A model generated the notes under the pieces. The model was given only the letters and a program-made list of their open reading frames with translations. It was not told the DNA's origin and searched no databases. A program made the translations under genes and the position numbers. A stretch of 64,000 nucleotides of DNA from Candidatus Gastranaerophilales bacterium. Lineage in GTDB: Bacteria; Cyanobacteriota; Vampirovibrionia; Gastranaerophilales; Gastranaerophilaceae. The DNA is taken from assembly GCA_944326475.1 (NCBI GenBank), contig CALVEC010000005.1, positions 85,870-149,869 on the forward strand. The letters run 5' to 3'. Shown piece after piece: positions 1 through 9,628 of the stretch. Position 1 is the stretch's first letter. Each line of letters begins with the position of its first letter.

Positions 1-243
1 AACAAACGAATTGTTACCCCGTTGGATAATGCACTCACCAAAGCGGCAAAAGGCAACCGTGCACCGCTTAATATTGCTGCTGCATACACTGCACCGGTTT
101 TACTTGCCGGACTTGTTACACGTCTTTTTGCAGAAGACAGCAGCAGACAGATTAATATAAAAACTAACTATCAAACATTAAAAAATCTCCAGACGCTTGT
201 TAGAAATTCTGCAGACAAATCGGACAAAGCTGAGACTGTTTAA
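1..243 (+). CDS. C-terminal end of an unknown protein (5' truncated by window edge)
   Basis: The reading frame is open from the first base of the window and ends at a TAA at 241-243, so this is the tail of a gene that starts upstream; the in-frame TTG at position 22 is probably not its start. The visible 80 residues contain a short hydrophobic stretch (roughly residues 26-41 of the visible part, rich in Ala, Leu and Val) followed by a charged tail. It lies 5 bp before folP on the same strand and is probably co-transcribed with it. No family recognised. Confidence 0.6.
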   Translation, partial: NKRIVTPLDNALTKAAKGNRAPLNIAAAYTAPVLLAGLVTRLFAEDSSRQINIKTNYQTLKNLQTLVRNSADKSDKAETV

Positions 244-248
244 ACATT

Positions 249-1424
249 ATGAGTGTTTTTAAATTAAATTTTATAGCTCCCTCTACAGAAGACTTTAAGA
301 AAATTGGAGTGGATAAGGCTTATGTTGATTTTGCAATCAAGCAGCACGAGTTTCGTACAGTTAAAATTTCCGACCTCTCCTGTGCCCAGGCTAATATACT
401 AAAACAAACAGCAATCGCTTGCGGCACGGACTGTGCAGTACACAGAGAAACAATTACCGGCAAAATTGAAAAAACAGACTGCATTCTCTCAGGCACAATG
501 AGAGAATTTGAAAAAATCTGCGAAAAACTCTCAGGACAGCCGTTGAAATTAAAAATTCTGGCAGAGGAAATTAAAAGATTTGTGCTTGAACCACCAGGTG
601 TTTTTTTTATTAATAAAAAACGTTTTGAACGCTCAAAATGTTATATAATGGGTATTTTAAATATAACACCGGATTCTTTTTCAGACGGAGGAAAGTATTT
701 TGATAAAGAAAAAGCACTAAAACACGCAGACGAACTCATCCAAGACGGCGCCGACATACTTGACATCGGCGGAGAATCAACAAGACCTTACGCTGAGCCA
801 GTGACTGCAGATGAAGAAATTGAAAGAGTTTTGCCTGTTATTATAGCAATAAGGGCAAAATACCCGCATTTTCCGCTAAGTATCGACACAAGAAATGCAA
901 AAACCGCGAAAGAAGCGATTAAAGCAGGAGCCGATATTGTAAACGACGTATCAGCAGGACTATGGGACGGAGATATGTTTAAAACCTGCGCGGAGCTTGG
1001 AGTTCCGATAATTTTGAATCACTCGCAGGGAACACCTGAAAACATGCAGGACAATCCCTTGTATGAAAATTGCACGGAGGAAGTATTTGAAAGTCTGATT
1101 ACACAGGCGAAAAAAGCGGAAAACGCAGGAATCGGACTTATAATAATCGATCCCGGATTGGGATTCGGCAAGACAAAAGAACAAAATTGGGAAATTATTA
1201 AAAACATAAAGCGGTTTGTTACTCCTAAATACCCGCTTCTGGTCGGTCATTCCAGAAAAACATTCTTGAAAGAAACCTTTAATACTGAAGATATAGATGA
1301 ATTAGATAATGCAACCGCTGTTGTTTCCGGCAGACTTGCGCAAAACGGTGTGAATATTATACGCGTACACAATGTAAAAGCACATAAAGCCTTAAAATAT
1401 TTACAAAATAATTTTTCAGACTAA
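249..1424 (+). CDS. folP: Dihydropteroate synthase with N-terminal extension
   Basis: Condenses p-aminobenzoate with 6-hydroxymethyl-7,8-dihydropterin pyrophosphate in folate synthesis. The DHPS core starts near residue 130 with GILNITPDSFSDGG, followed by ADILDIGGESTRP, SIDT, VNDVSAG, GLGFGKT and GHSRK, all hallmark loops of the TIM-barrel enzyme. At 391 residues it is about 110-120 residues longer than classical FolP; the extra N-terminal part has no motif I recognise and could be a separate small domain. It follows the truncated gene by 5 bp, and its 3' end overlaps the convergent asparaginase gene by 9 bp. Function is secure; the role of the extension is not. Confidence 0.95.
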   Translation: MSVFKLNFIAPSTEDFKKIGVDKAYVDFAIKQHEFRTVKISDLSCAQANILKQTAIACGTDCAVHRETITGKIEKTDCILSGTMREFEKICEKLSGQPLKLKILAEEIKRFVLEPPGVFFINKKRFERSKCYIMGILNITPDSFSDGGKYFDKEKALKHADELIQDGADILDIGGESTRPYAEPVTADEEIERVLPVIIAIRAKYPHFPLSIDTRNAKTAKEAIKAGADIVNDVSAGLWDGDMFKTCAELGVPIILNHSQGTPENMQDNPLYENCTEEVFESLITQAKKAENAGIGLIIIDPGLGFGKTKEQNWEIIKNIKRFVTPKYPLLVGHSRKTFLKETFNTEDIDELDNATAVVSGRLAQNGVNIIRVHNVKAHKALKYLQNNFSD

Positions 1425-2387
1425 AAACTGGGGAACAAACTCACCCACATACTCCCCGCTTTCCGTCAGTACCGTTTTAGGATAGATATTAATAAGTTTG
1501 TCAATTTCAGTTTTATCAGCCCAGCCCAGCTGCCTCAACAACTCTATAGCTATTAAAATTCTTGCATTCATATTTGCATCAAGAACTTTTATAACAACAG
1601 ATTCTTCTGTGGCAGTATTAACCATGCACAAAAGACCGCCTGCACCGGCTTTTGCTGCAATATTTCCGGTGTTTGCAATTATGTCAGTGTCCTGTCTGTC
1701 ATATCCCCCGACCATATAAGGATTTTCAAGCATTGCATTTTTTATATCAATATATTTTTCCGAGCAAAACAGATTCAAAAAACCAATCGCCTGTTCTTCA
1801 AGCGGTAATGCCCAATTTGGCGCACCACATCCGTCTCTTGTCGCCGGAAGCTCAGAGTCAGTCTCGCATAACTCCTGTATTCGCCTATAAATCAATTTTT
1901 GCAAAGGATGGTCAAAATCAAGATAGGTATCAACATCCCAGCCGTTTTGCCCGCACAAAAGGAGCATTAATGTATGTTTGCCCGAACAGTTATTGTGAAG
2001 CGGAGAGTAGGTTGTAAATTTTTTCTGTTCATCTTTGTTCAACGGCGGAACAGCAGGACACTTGAGATTCTCCTCGGTTAAACCTGCTCTATTCAAAAGT
2101 CCTCTTAAAAGTTCAAGATGAACAGGTTCTCCGGTATGCGACCCGCAACACAGAGCAATTTCCTTTTCTGACATTGAGTAATATTTTTTTGTATCAAAAT
2201 CAGCAATCAGTGATGCCTGCATAGGTTTTGCGCAGGAGCGTTGAAAAAACGGATAGCGATTAGGATTACCGATTGTTTTTATATTTTTGTACCTGTCGCA
2301 CAACACGACAAAACCTGAATATTCAAGCTCGGTTAATCCGTTTCTTGTCTGTGTTAAAAGTACTTCGGGATAATAATTTATCTGCAT
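1416..2387 (-). CDS. L-asparaginase, AnsA/asparaginase II-like family
   Basis: A 323-residue protein of the Asparaginase_II family (the Rhizobium AnsA type, unrelated to E. coli AnsB). Family motifs are visible: RSCAKPMQA near residue 50, CCGSHTGEP near 80, NNCSGKH near 132, and DGCGAP near 185. The family hydrolyses L-asparagine to aspartate and ammonia; some members are poorly characterised, so the substrate is inferred. Its ATG overlaps the stop codon of the upstream MshEN-like gene by one base (TAATG), indicating translational coupling, and its 3' end overlaps folP on the other strand. Confidence 0.85.
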   Translation of the reverse strand: MQINYYPEVLLTQTRNGLTELEYSGFVVLCDRYKNIKTIGNPNRYPFFQRSCAKPMQASLIADFDTKKYYSMSEKEIALCCGSHTGEPVHLELLRGLLNRAGLTEENLKCPAVPPLNKDEQKKFTTYSPLHNNCSGKHTLMLLLCGQNGWDVDTYLDFDHPLQKLIYRRIQELCETDSELPATRDGCGAPNWALPLEEQAIGFLNLFCSEKYIDIKNAMLENPYMVGGYDRQDTDIIANTGNIAAKAGAGGLLCMVNTATEESVVIKVLDANMNARILIAIELLRQLGWADKTEIDKLINIYPKTVLTESGEYVGEFVPQFLV

Positions 2388-3154
2388 TATTTGTTCTTAT
2401 TCTGCAGGTTAAATACTGCTCTCAACTTATCTTTCAAAATCTGATTTTCTTGTGCATATCTTTGAAGTTGCATCTTCATCTGCTGCATTTCAATATTCAT
2501 CCTGCTTTGTGCAGTATCGTCGCTTTGTCCGGATGACGGACCTGCTGCAGCACCGCCAAAAACGAACCTTCTTTTGCTGTCGTCTTTTATAAGAATAATT
2601 TTAGCAATTGCTTCTTTGGTTAAAAAGCCCTGCTCAATCAAAACCTCTCCGATAGGCACTGTTTTTCCGGAAGAAGCATTCAGCTCCTTCTGGCGTCTCA
2701 TTGCAGTGTCAAGCTGCACAACATCAATAAGTCTTGCCCTCTTTGCGTATTCGCCAAGTCTTATTTCTCCGCTCATATAGTATATAGAAGCGCTTACCGC
2801 ATCATTTACCGGCGGTTTTATGTATTCCAGTTTTATTGCTTCACTTAAAAGTTTTGAAACATCTTCAAGCGTCATAAAATTGTCTATTGCTATATCCACA
2901 ATGCGCTTTTTTACAAAAGTAGACTGTAATAATTTATACATATTAGGCTCATGACCGCGCTCATGCGTATCAAACTCTTTTTTGCCCTTAAACGTAAGCT
3001 CCGGCACATACAAAGTATACATGTCATCGGTTTTTACATCAGCTTTGAAATCCAACTTTTCTTCAAAAGAGCTTAACAAATCGATAAAAAGCGCTTCCTG
3101 AACCCAAAACGGGGCACTCAATATTGTTTCAACAAGATTTTTATAACTTCCCAC
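2387..3154 (-). CDS. Unknown protein with MshEN-like (candidate c-di-GMP binding) module and C-terminal coiled coil
   Basis: No full-length family is recognised in this 255-residue protein. Residues about 130-190 look like the MshEN/GspE N-terminal module: RLG at 132-134, a hydrophobic pair at 142-143, Leu148, Met152 and Gln155 reproduce the spacing of the motif that contacts cyclic di-GMP in MshE, and a second half-repeat (IGEVLIEQGFLT, 168-179) follows. A Gly/Ala/Ser linker (200-212) leads to a Gln/Met-rich coiled coil (219-247). The N-terminal 120 residues are unassigned. It is transcribed with the asparaginase gene (one-base overlap). The ligand is inference from the motif only; there is no ATPase domain. 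Confidence 0.7.
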   Translation of the reverse strand: MGSYKNLVETILSAPFWVQEALFIDLLSSFEEKLDFKADVKTDDMYTLYVPELTFKGKKEFDTHERGHEPNMYKLLQSTFVKKRIVDIAIDNFMTLEDVSKLLSEAIKLEYIKPPVNDAVSASIYYMSGEIRLGEYAKRARLIDVVQLDTAMRRQKELNASSGKTVPIGEVLIEQGFLTKEAIAKIILIKDDSKRRFVFGGAAAGPSSGQSDDTAQSRMNIEMQQMKMQLQRYAQENQILKDKLRAVFNLQNKNK

Positions 3155-3186
3155 AATAACACCTTAAATATACTATCTACCTGTGT

Positions 3187-3192
3187 TATAAT
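3187..3192 (+). promoter_or_regulatory. Putative -10 element
   Basis: A TATAAT box lies in the short divergent region between the MshEN-like gene (minus) and the gene starting at 3235; no convincing -35 is visible upstream. Confidence 0.35.
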
Positions 3193-3234
3193 ATCATAAA
3201 TAATGGCACTAAAAATACTATAAAGGGATGAAAT

Positions 3235-3681
3235 ATGGGCATAGACGGTTTTTCGATGGCAAATTTAACTGGGGTAAACAGAAACATGAGCTCTCAGCAA
3301 ATGGCAAACGAAGCAGATGCCGTCGCAAGACAGGCTACAGAGAATGAAATTGCCGACGTTGACGGTATTTCAAAAAAGCAAAAAGCAGGAAGAAAAGATC
3401 CGGACGCAGCTTTTAACGGAAGAATGGTGCTTATAAAAGACGAAGAACAAAACAAAGAAGAAGAACAAGAACAGGAAGAACCGCCTAAAAAAGCAGAAAA
3501 AAAAGAAAAAGAACCATCAGATGAAGATATATCAAAATATCATTTCAGATTTAACAGCGAAGGTATGATAGAAATATGCGAAGGTGATAAAGTAGTCGGC
3601 ACAATATCTCCGGAAGCAGCCGCACGTGCACTTACAAATATTCAGGATTTTTCAGGCGGAATTGTAAATAAAAAAATCTAA
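3235..3681 (+). CDS. Unknown charged protein, C-terminus FlaG-like in layout
   Basis: A 148-residue soluble protein. Residues about 60-105 are a highly charged Glu/Lys-rich linker. The C-terminal ~45 residues are a compact hydrophobic segment (YHFRFNSEG...KVVGTISPEAA...FSGGIV) whose order of strands and a 'xIxPE' turn loosely resembles the flagellar FlaG family, but the similarity is too weak to name it. The start has an AAAGGGATG Shine-Dalgarno-like stretch just upstream. It is divergent from the MshEN-like gene and stands alone before gatC. Function unknown. Confidence 0.65.
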   Translation: MGIDGFSMANLTGVNRNMSSQQMANEADAVARQATENEIADVDGISKKQKAGRKDPDAAFNGRMVLIKDEEQNKEEEQEQEEPPKKAEKKEKEPSDEDISKYHFRFNSEGMIEICEGDKVVGTISPEAAARALTNIQDFSGGIVNKKI

Positions 3682-3873
3682 AATAGCAGATAAGAGACCA
3701 ACCGGTGCCGCAGTTGACGTTTTGTTGCCGCTTATCACGAATTTTCCCGTGCAAAATTACAATAAAATCGCTCGCTGAATGAAAAGTCATAATTTGTAAC
3801 GAACATGGAAAAATAAACAATTCCATGATACAAATATGTAAGGACAACTCGCATTTAAAAATGGAGACAAAAA

Positions 3874-4155
3874 ATGATTAGCATAAAAGACGTTGAACAC
3901 GTTGCAAAATTAGCAAGACTGGAGTTGACAGACGAGGAAAAGCAAAAATTCACAAAACAACTTGGTGCAATCCTTGAATACGCTCAACAAATGAATGAAA
4001 TAGATACAACAGGAGTTGAACCTATGGCGCATGCAATTCCGGTTGTAAATGTAATGAGAGAGGATGTGCCGGTATACAGACAGACAAAAGAAGAACTTAT
4101 GGCAAATGCGCCGGTTGAAGAAAACGGATTCTTCAGAGTTCCAAAAATTAATTAA
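3874..4155 (+). CDS. gatC: Asp-tRNA(Asn)/Glu-tRNA(Gln) amidotransferase subunit C
   Basis: GatC clamps GatA and GatB in the heterotrimer that converts misacylated Glu-tRNA(Gln) or Asp-tRNA(Asn) to the amide form. The 93-residue length is typical and the N-terminal signature [17 protein letters not shown] is visible. A GGAGA site precedes the ATG. The gene heads a plus-strand run with pyrG, 32 bp downstream, and is not next to gatA, which lies 6 kb away on the other strand; gatB is not in the window. The 192-bp spacer upstream (3682-3873) has no other feature I can support. Confidence 0.93.
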   Translation: MISIKDVEHVAKLARLELTDEEKQKFTKQLGAILEYAQQMNEIDTTGVEPMAHAIPVVNVMREDVPVYRQTKEELMANAPVEENGFFRVPKIN

Positions 4156-4187
4156 AACATAAACCGGGAAAGAATAAGGGGTATAGT

Positions 4188-5798
4188 ATGACAACTAAGT
4201 ATATTTTTGTAACAGGAGGCGTTGTATCATCACTGGGGAAAGGTATAGTCGCTGCATCACTCGGAAAACTTCTCACAGCAAGAGGGTTTTCAGTTGTAAT
4301 CCAAAAATTTGACCCTTATATAAATGTTGACCCGGGCACTATGAGTCCGTTCCAACACGGTGAAGTGTTTGTAACAGACGACGGAGCTGAAACTGACCTT
4401 GACCTCGGTCATTATGAAAGATTTACGGACACAAACCTCGGACGGATTAACAATGTTACCTCAGGATACATTTACCAGACAGTTATAAAAAAAGAACGCA
4501 AAGGCGAATATCTCGGTGCCACAGTACAGACAATCCCCCATATTACAAACGAGATAAAATCAAGAATGAAAAAAGCGGCAACCCAGTTTAAGCCGGATTT
4601 TGTAATAATAGAAGTTGGCGGAACCATAGGAGACATTGAAGGACTGCCGTTTATTGAGGCAATCAGACAGTTCCGTTCGGAACTCGGCTACGGCAACAGT
4701 ATTTCTATCCACGTTACGCTTGTTCCTTACCTGCCGACATCAGGGGAACTTAAAACAAAACCCTCACAGCACAGTGTAGCTGTTTTGAGAAGCTATGGTA
4801 TTCAGCCGGAAATACTTGTTTGCAGAACATCAAAACCTATTCCTAAAAAAGAAAAAGAAAAGCTTGCTCTGTTTTGCTCAGTACCGATTGAGGCAGTTAT
4901 CGAATGCAAAGATTTGAAGTCAATTTACGAAGTGCCGCTTGCACTTGAAGCTCAGGAAATGGCGCAAGTTGTGTTAAAACGATTGCAACTCCTGGATAAA
5001 AAACCTCACCTTGAATCCTGGATAAAGCTTGTAGACAACATAAAAAATCCGAAAAAAACTTTTAAAATAGCTATTGCCGGCAAATACACAAAACTCTCGG
5101 ATGCCTATATATCGGTTGTTGAATCGCTAAAACATGCCGGATACAAACACAGTGCACAGGTCGAAATCAAGTGGATAAACTCAGAGGATTGTGTTGATTA
5201 TGCAAAAGCAAAAGAAGCTCTGAAAGATGTTGAGGGACTGGTAGTTCCCGGAGGTTTCGGAGTACGAGGAATCGAAGGCAAACTCAATGTAATCAGGTAT
5301 GCCAGAGAAAACAATGTACCGTTTTTGGGTTTATGTCTCGGCATGCAATGCGCAGTTATTGAATATGCAAGAAATGTTGTCGGTTTAAAAAACGCAAACA
5401 GCACGGAATTTGATGAAGGAACACAGTATCCCGTTATCGACATAATGCTTGAACAAAAACATATAGACGGTCTCGGCGGAACAATGAGACTCGGAAAATA
5501 TGAATGCAAACTAAAAAAAGGAACAAAAGCCTACAAAGCTTATGGCAAAGAGGTCATAGACGAAAGACACAGACACAGATACGAGGTCAACAATGAATAC
5601 AGGCAGCAGATTGAAGACGCAGGACTCGTCTTCTCCGGTCTGTCACCTGACGGCACACTGTGTGAAATAGTCGAATATCCGAAAAATGACTGGTTTGTAG
5701 CCTGTCAGTTCCACCCTGAATTTAAGTCCAGACCGGAACATGCACACCCGCTTTTTATCGGATTTATGAACGCTGTAAGCCAGAACCACAAAGAATAA
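4188..5798 (+). CDS. pyrG: CTP synthase
   Basis: Amination of UTP to CTP using glutamine, the last step of de novo pyrimidine nucleotide synthesis. The 536-residue protein has the full amidoligase domain ([16 protein letters not shown] at the N-terminus; [22 protein letters not shown]) and a class I glutamine amidotransferase domain with the nucleophile in LGLCLGMQ and the FHPEF His-Glu pair near the C-terminus. The start is preceded by AAGGGG. It lies between gatC and surE (12 bp) in an apparent operon. Confidence 0.97.
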   Translation: MTTKYIFVTGGVVSSLGKGIVAASLGKLLTARGFSVVIQKFDPYINVDPGTMSPFQHGEVFVTDDGAETDLDLGHYERFTDTNLGRINNVTSGYIYQTVIKKERKGEYLGATVQTIPHITNEIKSRMKKAATQFKPDFVIIEVGGTIGDIEGLPFIEAIRQFRSELGYGNSISIHVTLVPYLPTSGELKTKPSQHSVAVLRSYGIQPEILVCRTSKPIPKKEKEKLALFCSVPIEAVIECKDLKSIYEVPLALEAQEMAQVVLKRLQLLDKKPHLESWIKLVDNIKNPKKTFKIAIAGKYTKLSDAYISVVESLKHAGYKHSAQVEIKWINSEDCVDYAKAKEALKDVEGLVVPGGFGVRGIEGKLNVIRYARENNVPFLGLCLGMQCAVIEYARNVVGLKNANSTEFDEGTQYPVIDIMLEQKHIDGLGGTMRLGKYECKLKKGTKAYKAYGKEVIDERHRHRYEVNNEYRQQIEDAGLVFSGLSPDGTLCEIVEYPKNDWFVACQFHPEFKSRPEHAHPLFIGFMNAVSQNHKE

Positions 5799-5810
5799 CA
5801 GGAGAAAAAT

Positions 5811-6602
5811 ATGAAAATTCTTATATCAAATGACGACGGAATTGTTGCAAACGGAATCAGAGCTTTGACAGAAGCTCTCAGCAAAGAAAATGACGTATAT
5901 GTAATAGCTCCGGACAGAGAGCGCAGTGCGGCAGGTCACTCGCTGACTTTGCACACGCCGCTAAGAGTTGAGGAACTCGATCCGAAATTCGGCGCAAAAA
6001 GGAACTGGGTAACAACAGGTACACCCGGAGACTGCGTAAAAATCGGACTAAGCGCAATTCTCGGTCCGGACGAAAAACCCGACCTGGTTATTTCCGGTAT
6101 TAACCACGGTCCAAACCTCGGTGCAGACATTTTATACTCCGGTACGGTAAGCTGTGCACTAGAAGGTGCAATGCTTGGTTATCCGGCTATTGCAACCTCC
6201 CTTGCCGGTTTAACTTGCGAACTTGAAAATTTCAAATTTGCCGCTGAATTTATGGCAAAATTTGTTAAAAAAATTAAGGATATAAACCTTCCGCCAAAAT
6301 GTATTTTGAATATAAATTTCCCATCCTTAAGCGGTGAAGACGTAAATGGCGTTGCTATTACAAGACTCGGCACAAGAATGTTTACAAGCGATTATGACAA
6401 AAGGCTTGATCCCCGCGGAAAAACGTATTATTGGCTAGCCGGTCAACTTATCCAGTATGACGAAAATGACGGCACGGATATAAATGCGCTCCGTATGAAT
6501 AAAATTTCAATAACTCCCATTACTTTTGAAATGACGCTCGAAAATATCATGCCTGATTTGGAAAAAGCATTTTGCAAAGACGGAGCCTGCGACTGGTTTT
6601 AG
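5811..6602 (+). CDS. surE: 5'/3'-nucleotidase SurE
   Basis: Metal-dependent nucleoside monophosphatase of the survival protein SurE family. The 263 residues start with the metal-binding ISNDDG and contain APDRERSAAGHS, TGTPGDCV, SGINHGPNLG and the SGTVSCALEGAM loop, all conserved. An AGGAG site precedes the ATG by 7 bases. It directly follows pyrG and is probably co-transcribed. Length and motifs are normal for the family. Confidence 0.95.
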   Translation: MKILISNDDGIVANGIRALTEALSKENDVYVIAPDRERSAAGHSLTLHTPLRVEELDPKFGAKRNWVTTGTPGDCVKIGLSAILGPDEKPDLVISGINHGPNLGADILYSGTVSCALEGAMLGYPAIATSLAGLTCELENFKFAAEFMAKFVKKIKDINLPPKCILNINFPSLSGEDVNGVAITRLGTRMFTSDYDKRLDPRGKTYYWLAGQLIQYDENDGTDINALRMNKISITPITFEMTLENIMPDLEKAFCKDGACDWF

Positions 6603-6753
6603 TCTGTGCACTGCCGGAAAAATTAACCACTTGCTTTAATCCGAAAAAAGTTATAAAATGTGAGGAAGTAAGTACTAAATCAATAGTAAGAGTAAAAATT
6701 TTGCATTGGTGGCTATTTACGTGTTATTTACAGCAAAACAAGGAGAAGTAGAA

Positions 6754-7032
6754 ATGTATCAAGATGAAAAGCTCGTCTGCGAAGACTGCGGAGCTGAATT
6801 TGTATTCACAGCTGGAGAGCAAGAATTTTACGCTGAAAAAGGTTTAGTCAACAAACCCAAAAGATGTCCGGAATGCAGAAAAAGCAGAAGACAGCATAAC
6901 AGAAAGAAAATGTTTGACGTTATTTGTTCAAAATGCGGCTGCCAAACCAAAGTTCCGTTCAAACCGACATCCGGAAAAGATGTTTATTGCAAAGACTGCT
7001 ATCAGGCAATGAAATCGGAAGTACAAGTTTAA
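6754..7032 (+). CDS. Double zinc-ribbon protein (probable zf-trcl family)
   Basis: A 92-residue protein with two Cys4 zinc ribbons: CxxC at residues 9-12 with CPEC near 37-40, and CSKC near 57-60 with CKDC near 80-83. The segment EFVFTAGEQEFYAEKG is typical of the 'probable zinc-ribbon' (zf-trcl) family found in many bacteria; its function is not established. I use the ATG at 6754 rather than an upstream in-frame start because AAGGAG lies 9 bases before it. It is the last gene before a strong terminator, after surE and a 150-bp spacer. Confidence 0.85.
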   Translation: MYQDEKLVCEDCGAEFVFTAGEQEFYAEKGLVNKPKRCPECRKSRRQHNRKKMFDVICSKCGCQTKVPFKPTSGKDVYCKDCYQAMKSEVQV

Positions 7033-7043
7033 AATGCATAAAA

Positions 7044-7065
7044 AACGCCCTGTTGGGCGTTTTTT
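7044..7065 (+). terminator. Rho-independent terminator
   Basis: A 7-bp perfect stem (AACGCCC / GGGCGTT) with a TGTT loop is followed by a T-run. It ends the zinc-ribbon transcript and separates it from the convergent histidine kinase gene; A-runs on the other side allow it to act in both directions. Confidence 0.9.
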
Positions 7066-7089
7066 ATTACTTATATAAACAACTATCTT

Positions 7090-8775
7090 TCAGGCAAGAT
7101 TTAACTTCAAAACAACGCTAAACTCATTGCTTTGAAGTGACACTAGTTCAATACTTCCCCCCATCGCAAGCACAAGCCCCTTCACAATAAAAAGCCCCAG
7201 ACCTGTTCCTCTTGTGGTTCTTGTTGTTGTGTCATCCACCCTTATAAACTTCCCAAACAGCTTATTTAAAACCTCAGGCGGAATATAAGGCGCCTCGTTT
7301 GTTACCTTAATCACTGCTTTTTGCCCCTCCGTTACCGCACTAATTGAAATAGGTGTATCGTCTTCCGAATATTTAATAGCATTATCAATAAGATTAATCA
7401 GAACCTGCTCAAGCCTGTCATTATCTGCAAGCACAAGCGGAAAATCGTGCGGTATATCAATCACAAGCTCCCTCGACTCGTGGTTTTTAACAGAAATCAG
7501 TGAATCGTTAAGCGACTCAATCAAATTAACCGGGTCTTTTTTTAGCTTAAGCCTTGCCCCCTCAATATCCGGTATAACAAGTAAATCCTCAACCATTCGA
7601 CTCAGACGTTCGGTCTGATTCTTTATGATTTTCAAGGATTTTTGCTTCGTTTCCTCGTCGAGGGTTATATCCTGTCTTAAAAGCCTTGAGGTGTAGCCTT
7701 TTATACTCGTCAATGGTGTCCGAAACTCATGACTTACCGCATCTACAAGATTTGCGCGAAACTCGTCAAGTTTTTTAAGCTCCTTGTTTTTGTGCTTAAG
7801 TTCCCGGTATGACATGTTGATTTCAGTAATCATCTTATTAAACTCATCCGCAAGAAAAATGATTTCATAAGGTGTAAAAACACTGGTCAATAACCTTATT
7901 TTGCGGTTATAGTTTCCCATGGAAAGCGCCATAACAGCCTTGAATAGCTGACGTATATTGATGTAGAGGTAATAAGTATATAGTCCAACGACAGATATTA
8001 TAAAAAGGGCTGAAAGAAAAAGCGCAGCCAGAATTTTGTATCTTGCGGTATTGATGGTAGTTTTTGTAATCTGGTGTGTGGTATTCACTATCACAATAAT
8101 CTCCGGGCTTATCATTTTGAAATAAGCAAGCGGCTGGTTTTTGACTTTACCAAAAATCACGGAGTCATCTGTTTTCAAATCCTTTGGAAGTGCATAAGTC
8201 ACCCTATTAAAATCTTTTTCATCAAAATTATGCGCAGCAATTAGTTTTTTATCCTTGTTCAAAATATAAATCTGCCTGTCATCGTCTTTAAAAATGTTAA
8301 AGACTTTATTTTTAAACTGATTCAGGTCAATATTTGCATCAAGATAGATTTTGTCATTGATTTTTTTAAGCATTTTAATGGAGCTGCCATGCTCGTCAAG
8401 ATAAACAATCTCATCGGTTTTCCCAAAAGAGATATCGTCTTTCATCTCTTTAACATCTATCGAATCAAAGATATTTGTATGCAAAAGCAAATCCTTCAAA
8501 TAAACATCTTTTGCATAGTCTGTTTTTATATACTTTAAAGCAAGTACAATCTCATCTATTTCATCGCTGCCGGAAGCAAGAAAAGTTTTTATGTTAGAGG
8601 CAATAGACTCTGAAATAGTGAGTGCTGAGTATTGCAGCTCGTTTCTGACCGCATGCTGGTTGACGTTGTTGATAATAATTGCACTGACAATCATAGGCGC
8701 AAGCACTGCAAGCAGTATAACAACTATAATCTGCTCAACAATTTTAAATCTTTTTATTGCCCTTGCTTTTTTCAT
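7090..8775 (-). CDS. Membrane sensor histidine kinase
   Basis: Two-component sensor of 561 residues. A transmembrane helix at about 14-36 and a second at about 248-272 bracket a ~210-residue extracytoplasmic sensor domain. A HAMP-like linker follows, then the phosphoacceptor H-box AVSHEFRTPLTS with His349, the N-box NLIDNAIKYSED near 461-472 and the G-box RGTGLGLFIVKG near 522-533. The start overlaps the end of the response regulator gene by 4 bp (ATGA), so the two are translationally coupled partners. The signal sensed cannot be read from sequence. Confidence 0.93.
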   Translation of the reverse strand: MKKARAIKRFKIVEQIIVVILLAVLAPMIVSAIIINNVNQHAVRNELQYSALTISESIASNIKTFLASGSDEIDEIVLALKYIKTDYAKDVYLKDLLLHTNIFDSIDVKEMKDDISFGKTDEIVYLDEHGSSIKMLKKINDKIYLDANIDLNQFKNKVFNIFKDDDRQIYILNKDKKLIAAHNFDEKDFNRVTYALPKDLKTDDSVIFGKVKNQPLAYFKMISPEIIVIVNTTHQITKTTINTARYKILAALFLSALFIISVVGLYTYYLYINIRQLFKAVMALSMGNYNRKIRLLTSVFTPYEIIFLADEFNKMITEINMSYRELKHKNKELKKLDEFRANLVDAVSHEFRTPLTSIKGYTSRLLRQDITLDEETKQKSLKIIKNQTERLSRMVEDLLVIPDIEGARLKLKKDPVNLIESLNDSLISVKNHESRELVIDIPHDFPLVLADNDRLEQVLINLIDNAIKYSEDDTPISISAVTEGQKAVIKVTNEAPYIPPEVLNKLFGKFIRVDDTTTRTTRGTGLGLFIVKGLVLAMGGSIELVSLQSNEFSVVLKLNLA

Positions 8776-9485
8776 TCGACCTCATCTTTGAACGGTGTAA
8801 GTTTATAGCCTACATTTGTAACAGTATGCAAAAACCTGGGATTTTTTGTGTCTTCTTCTATTTTTTGACGCAGACCGCCCACATGAACCCTTACCATTCT
8901 TACATCTTCATCGGAATCATATCCCCAGACCTCGTCTAACAGAGTTGCAAGAGATACAGGGTTGTTAAAATGCTGCATAAGACAATACAAAATTTCAAAC
9001 TCCGTCGGCGTCAGCTTAATTTTTTTGTCAACAACAATAACCTCCAGAGAATCCGGAAAAAGCTCTATATCTCCGACTTTCAAAATTTCATTTTTTAAAA
9101 CAGTTTCCTTGTTAGTATCAGTTTTTCTTCTTAACAGCGCACGCACACGAAGCAGCACTTCCTGAATATCAAACGGTTTCACAAGGTAATCGTCCGCGCC
9201 GCAGTCAAACCCCTGTGTTTTATCGTCAATTGTACCTTTTGCCGTCAAAAGCAGCACCGGCAGGTCAGGTTTTGTTTTTCTGATATTTTTACAAACATCA
9301 TAACCGTTCATCTTTGGCATCATAACATCCAGCAGCACTATGTCATAATAATTGTTAAGCGCCTTATTTAGACCCTCCATACCATTTGAAGCAGTATCAA
9401 CAACATAACCGCTTTGCGCGAGGTCAAACTCAAGAAGCTCTCTTATTTCATTATCATCATCAACTATAAGAATTTTTCGCTGCAT
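8772..9485 (-). CDS. OmpR/PhoB-family response regulator
   Basis: A 237-residue DNA-binding response regulator. The receiver domain has the acidic pair at 9-11 (IVDDDNEI), phosphoacceptor Asp53 (LLDVMMP), Thr81 and Lys103 (LVKPFD); the C-terminal winged helix shows TPTEFEILYCLM and VRVHVGGLRQKIE. I place the start at the ATG at 9485, since GGGGGTGG lies just upstream; a longer in-frame form is possible but has no site. The ATGA overlap pairs it with the kinase. The 179-bp spacer upstream carries the terminator of the preceding gene and presumably the promoter. Confidence 0.94.
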   Translation of the reverse strand: MQRKILIVDDDNEIRELLEFDLAQSGYVVDTASNGMEGLNKALNNYYDIVLLDVMMPKMNGYDVCKNIRKTKPDLPVLLLTAKGTIDDKTQGFDCGADDYLVKPFDIQEVLLRVRALLRRKTDTNKETVLKNEILKVGDIELFPDSLEVIVVDKKIKLTPTEFEILYCLMQHFNNPVSLATLLDEVWGYDSDEDVRMVRVHVGGLRQKIEEDTKNPRFLHTVTNVGYKLTPFKDEVE

Positions 9486-9628
9486 TTTACCACCCCCGGT
9501 GAATTTTAGTTTTTTATGTTCCAATTTACGTATAAGCTGATGTGCCGTCCTATCTCAGTTTGACAGAAGCGAGCCGAACACATTTCGTTTGACTGATTTT
9601 TACCGAAAGCCCAATAGGTGTCAGGCTG

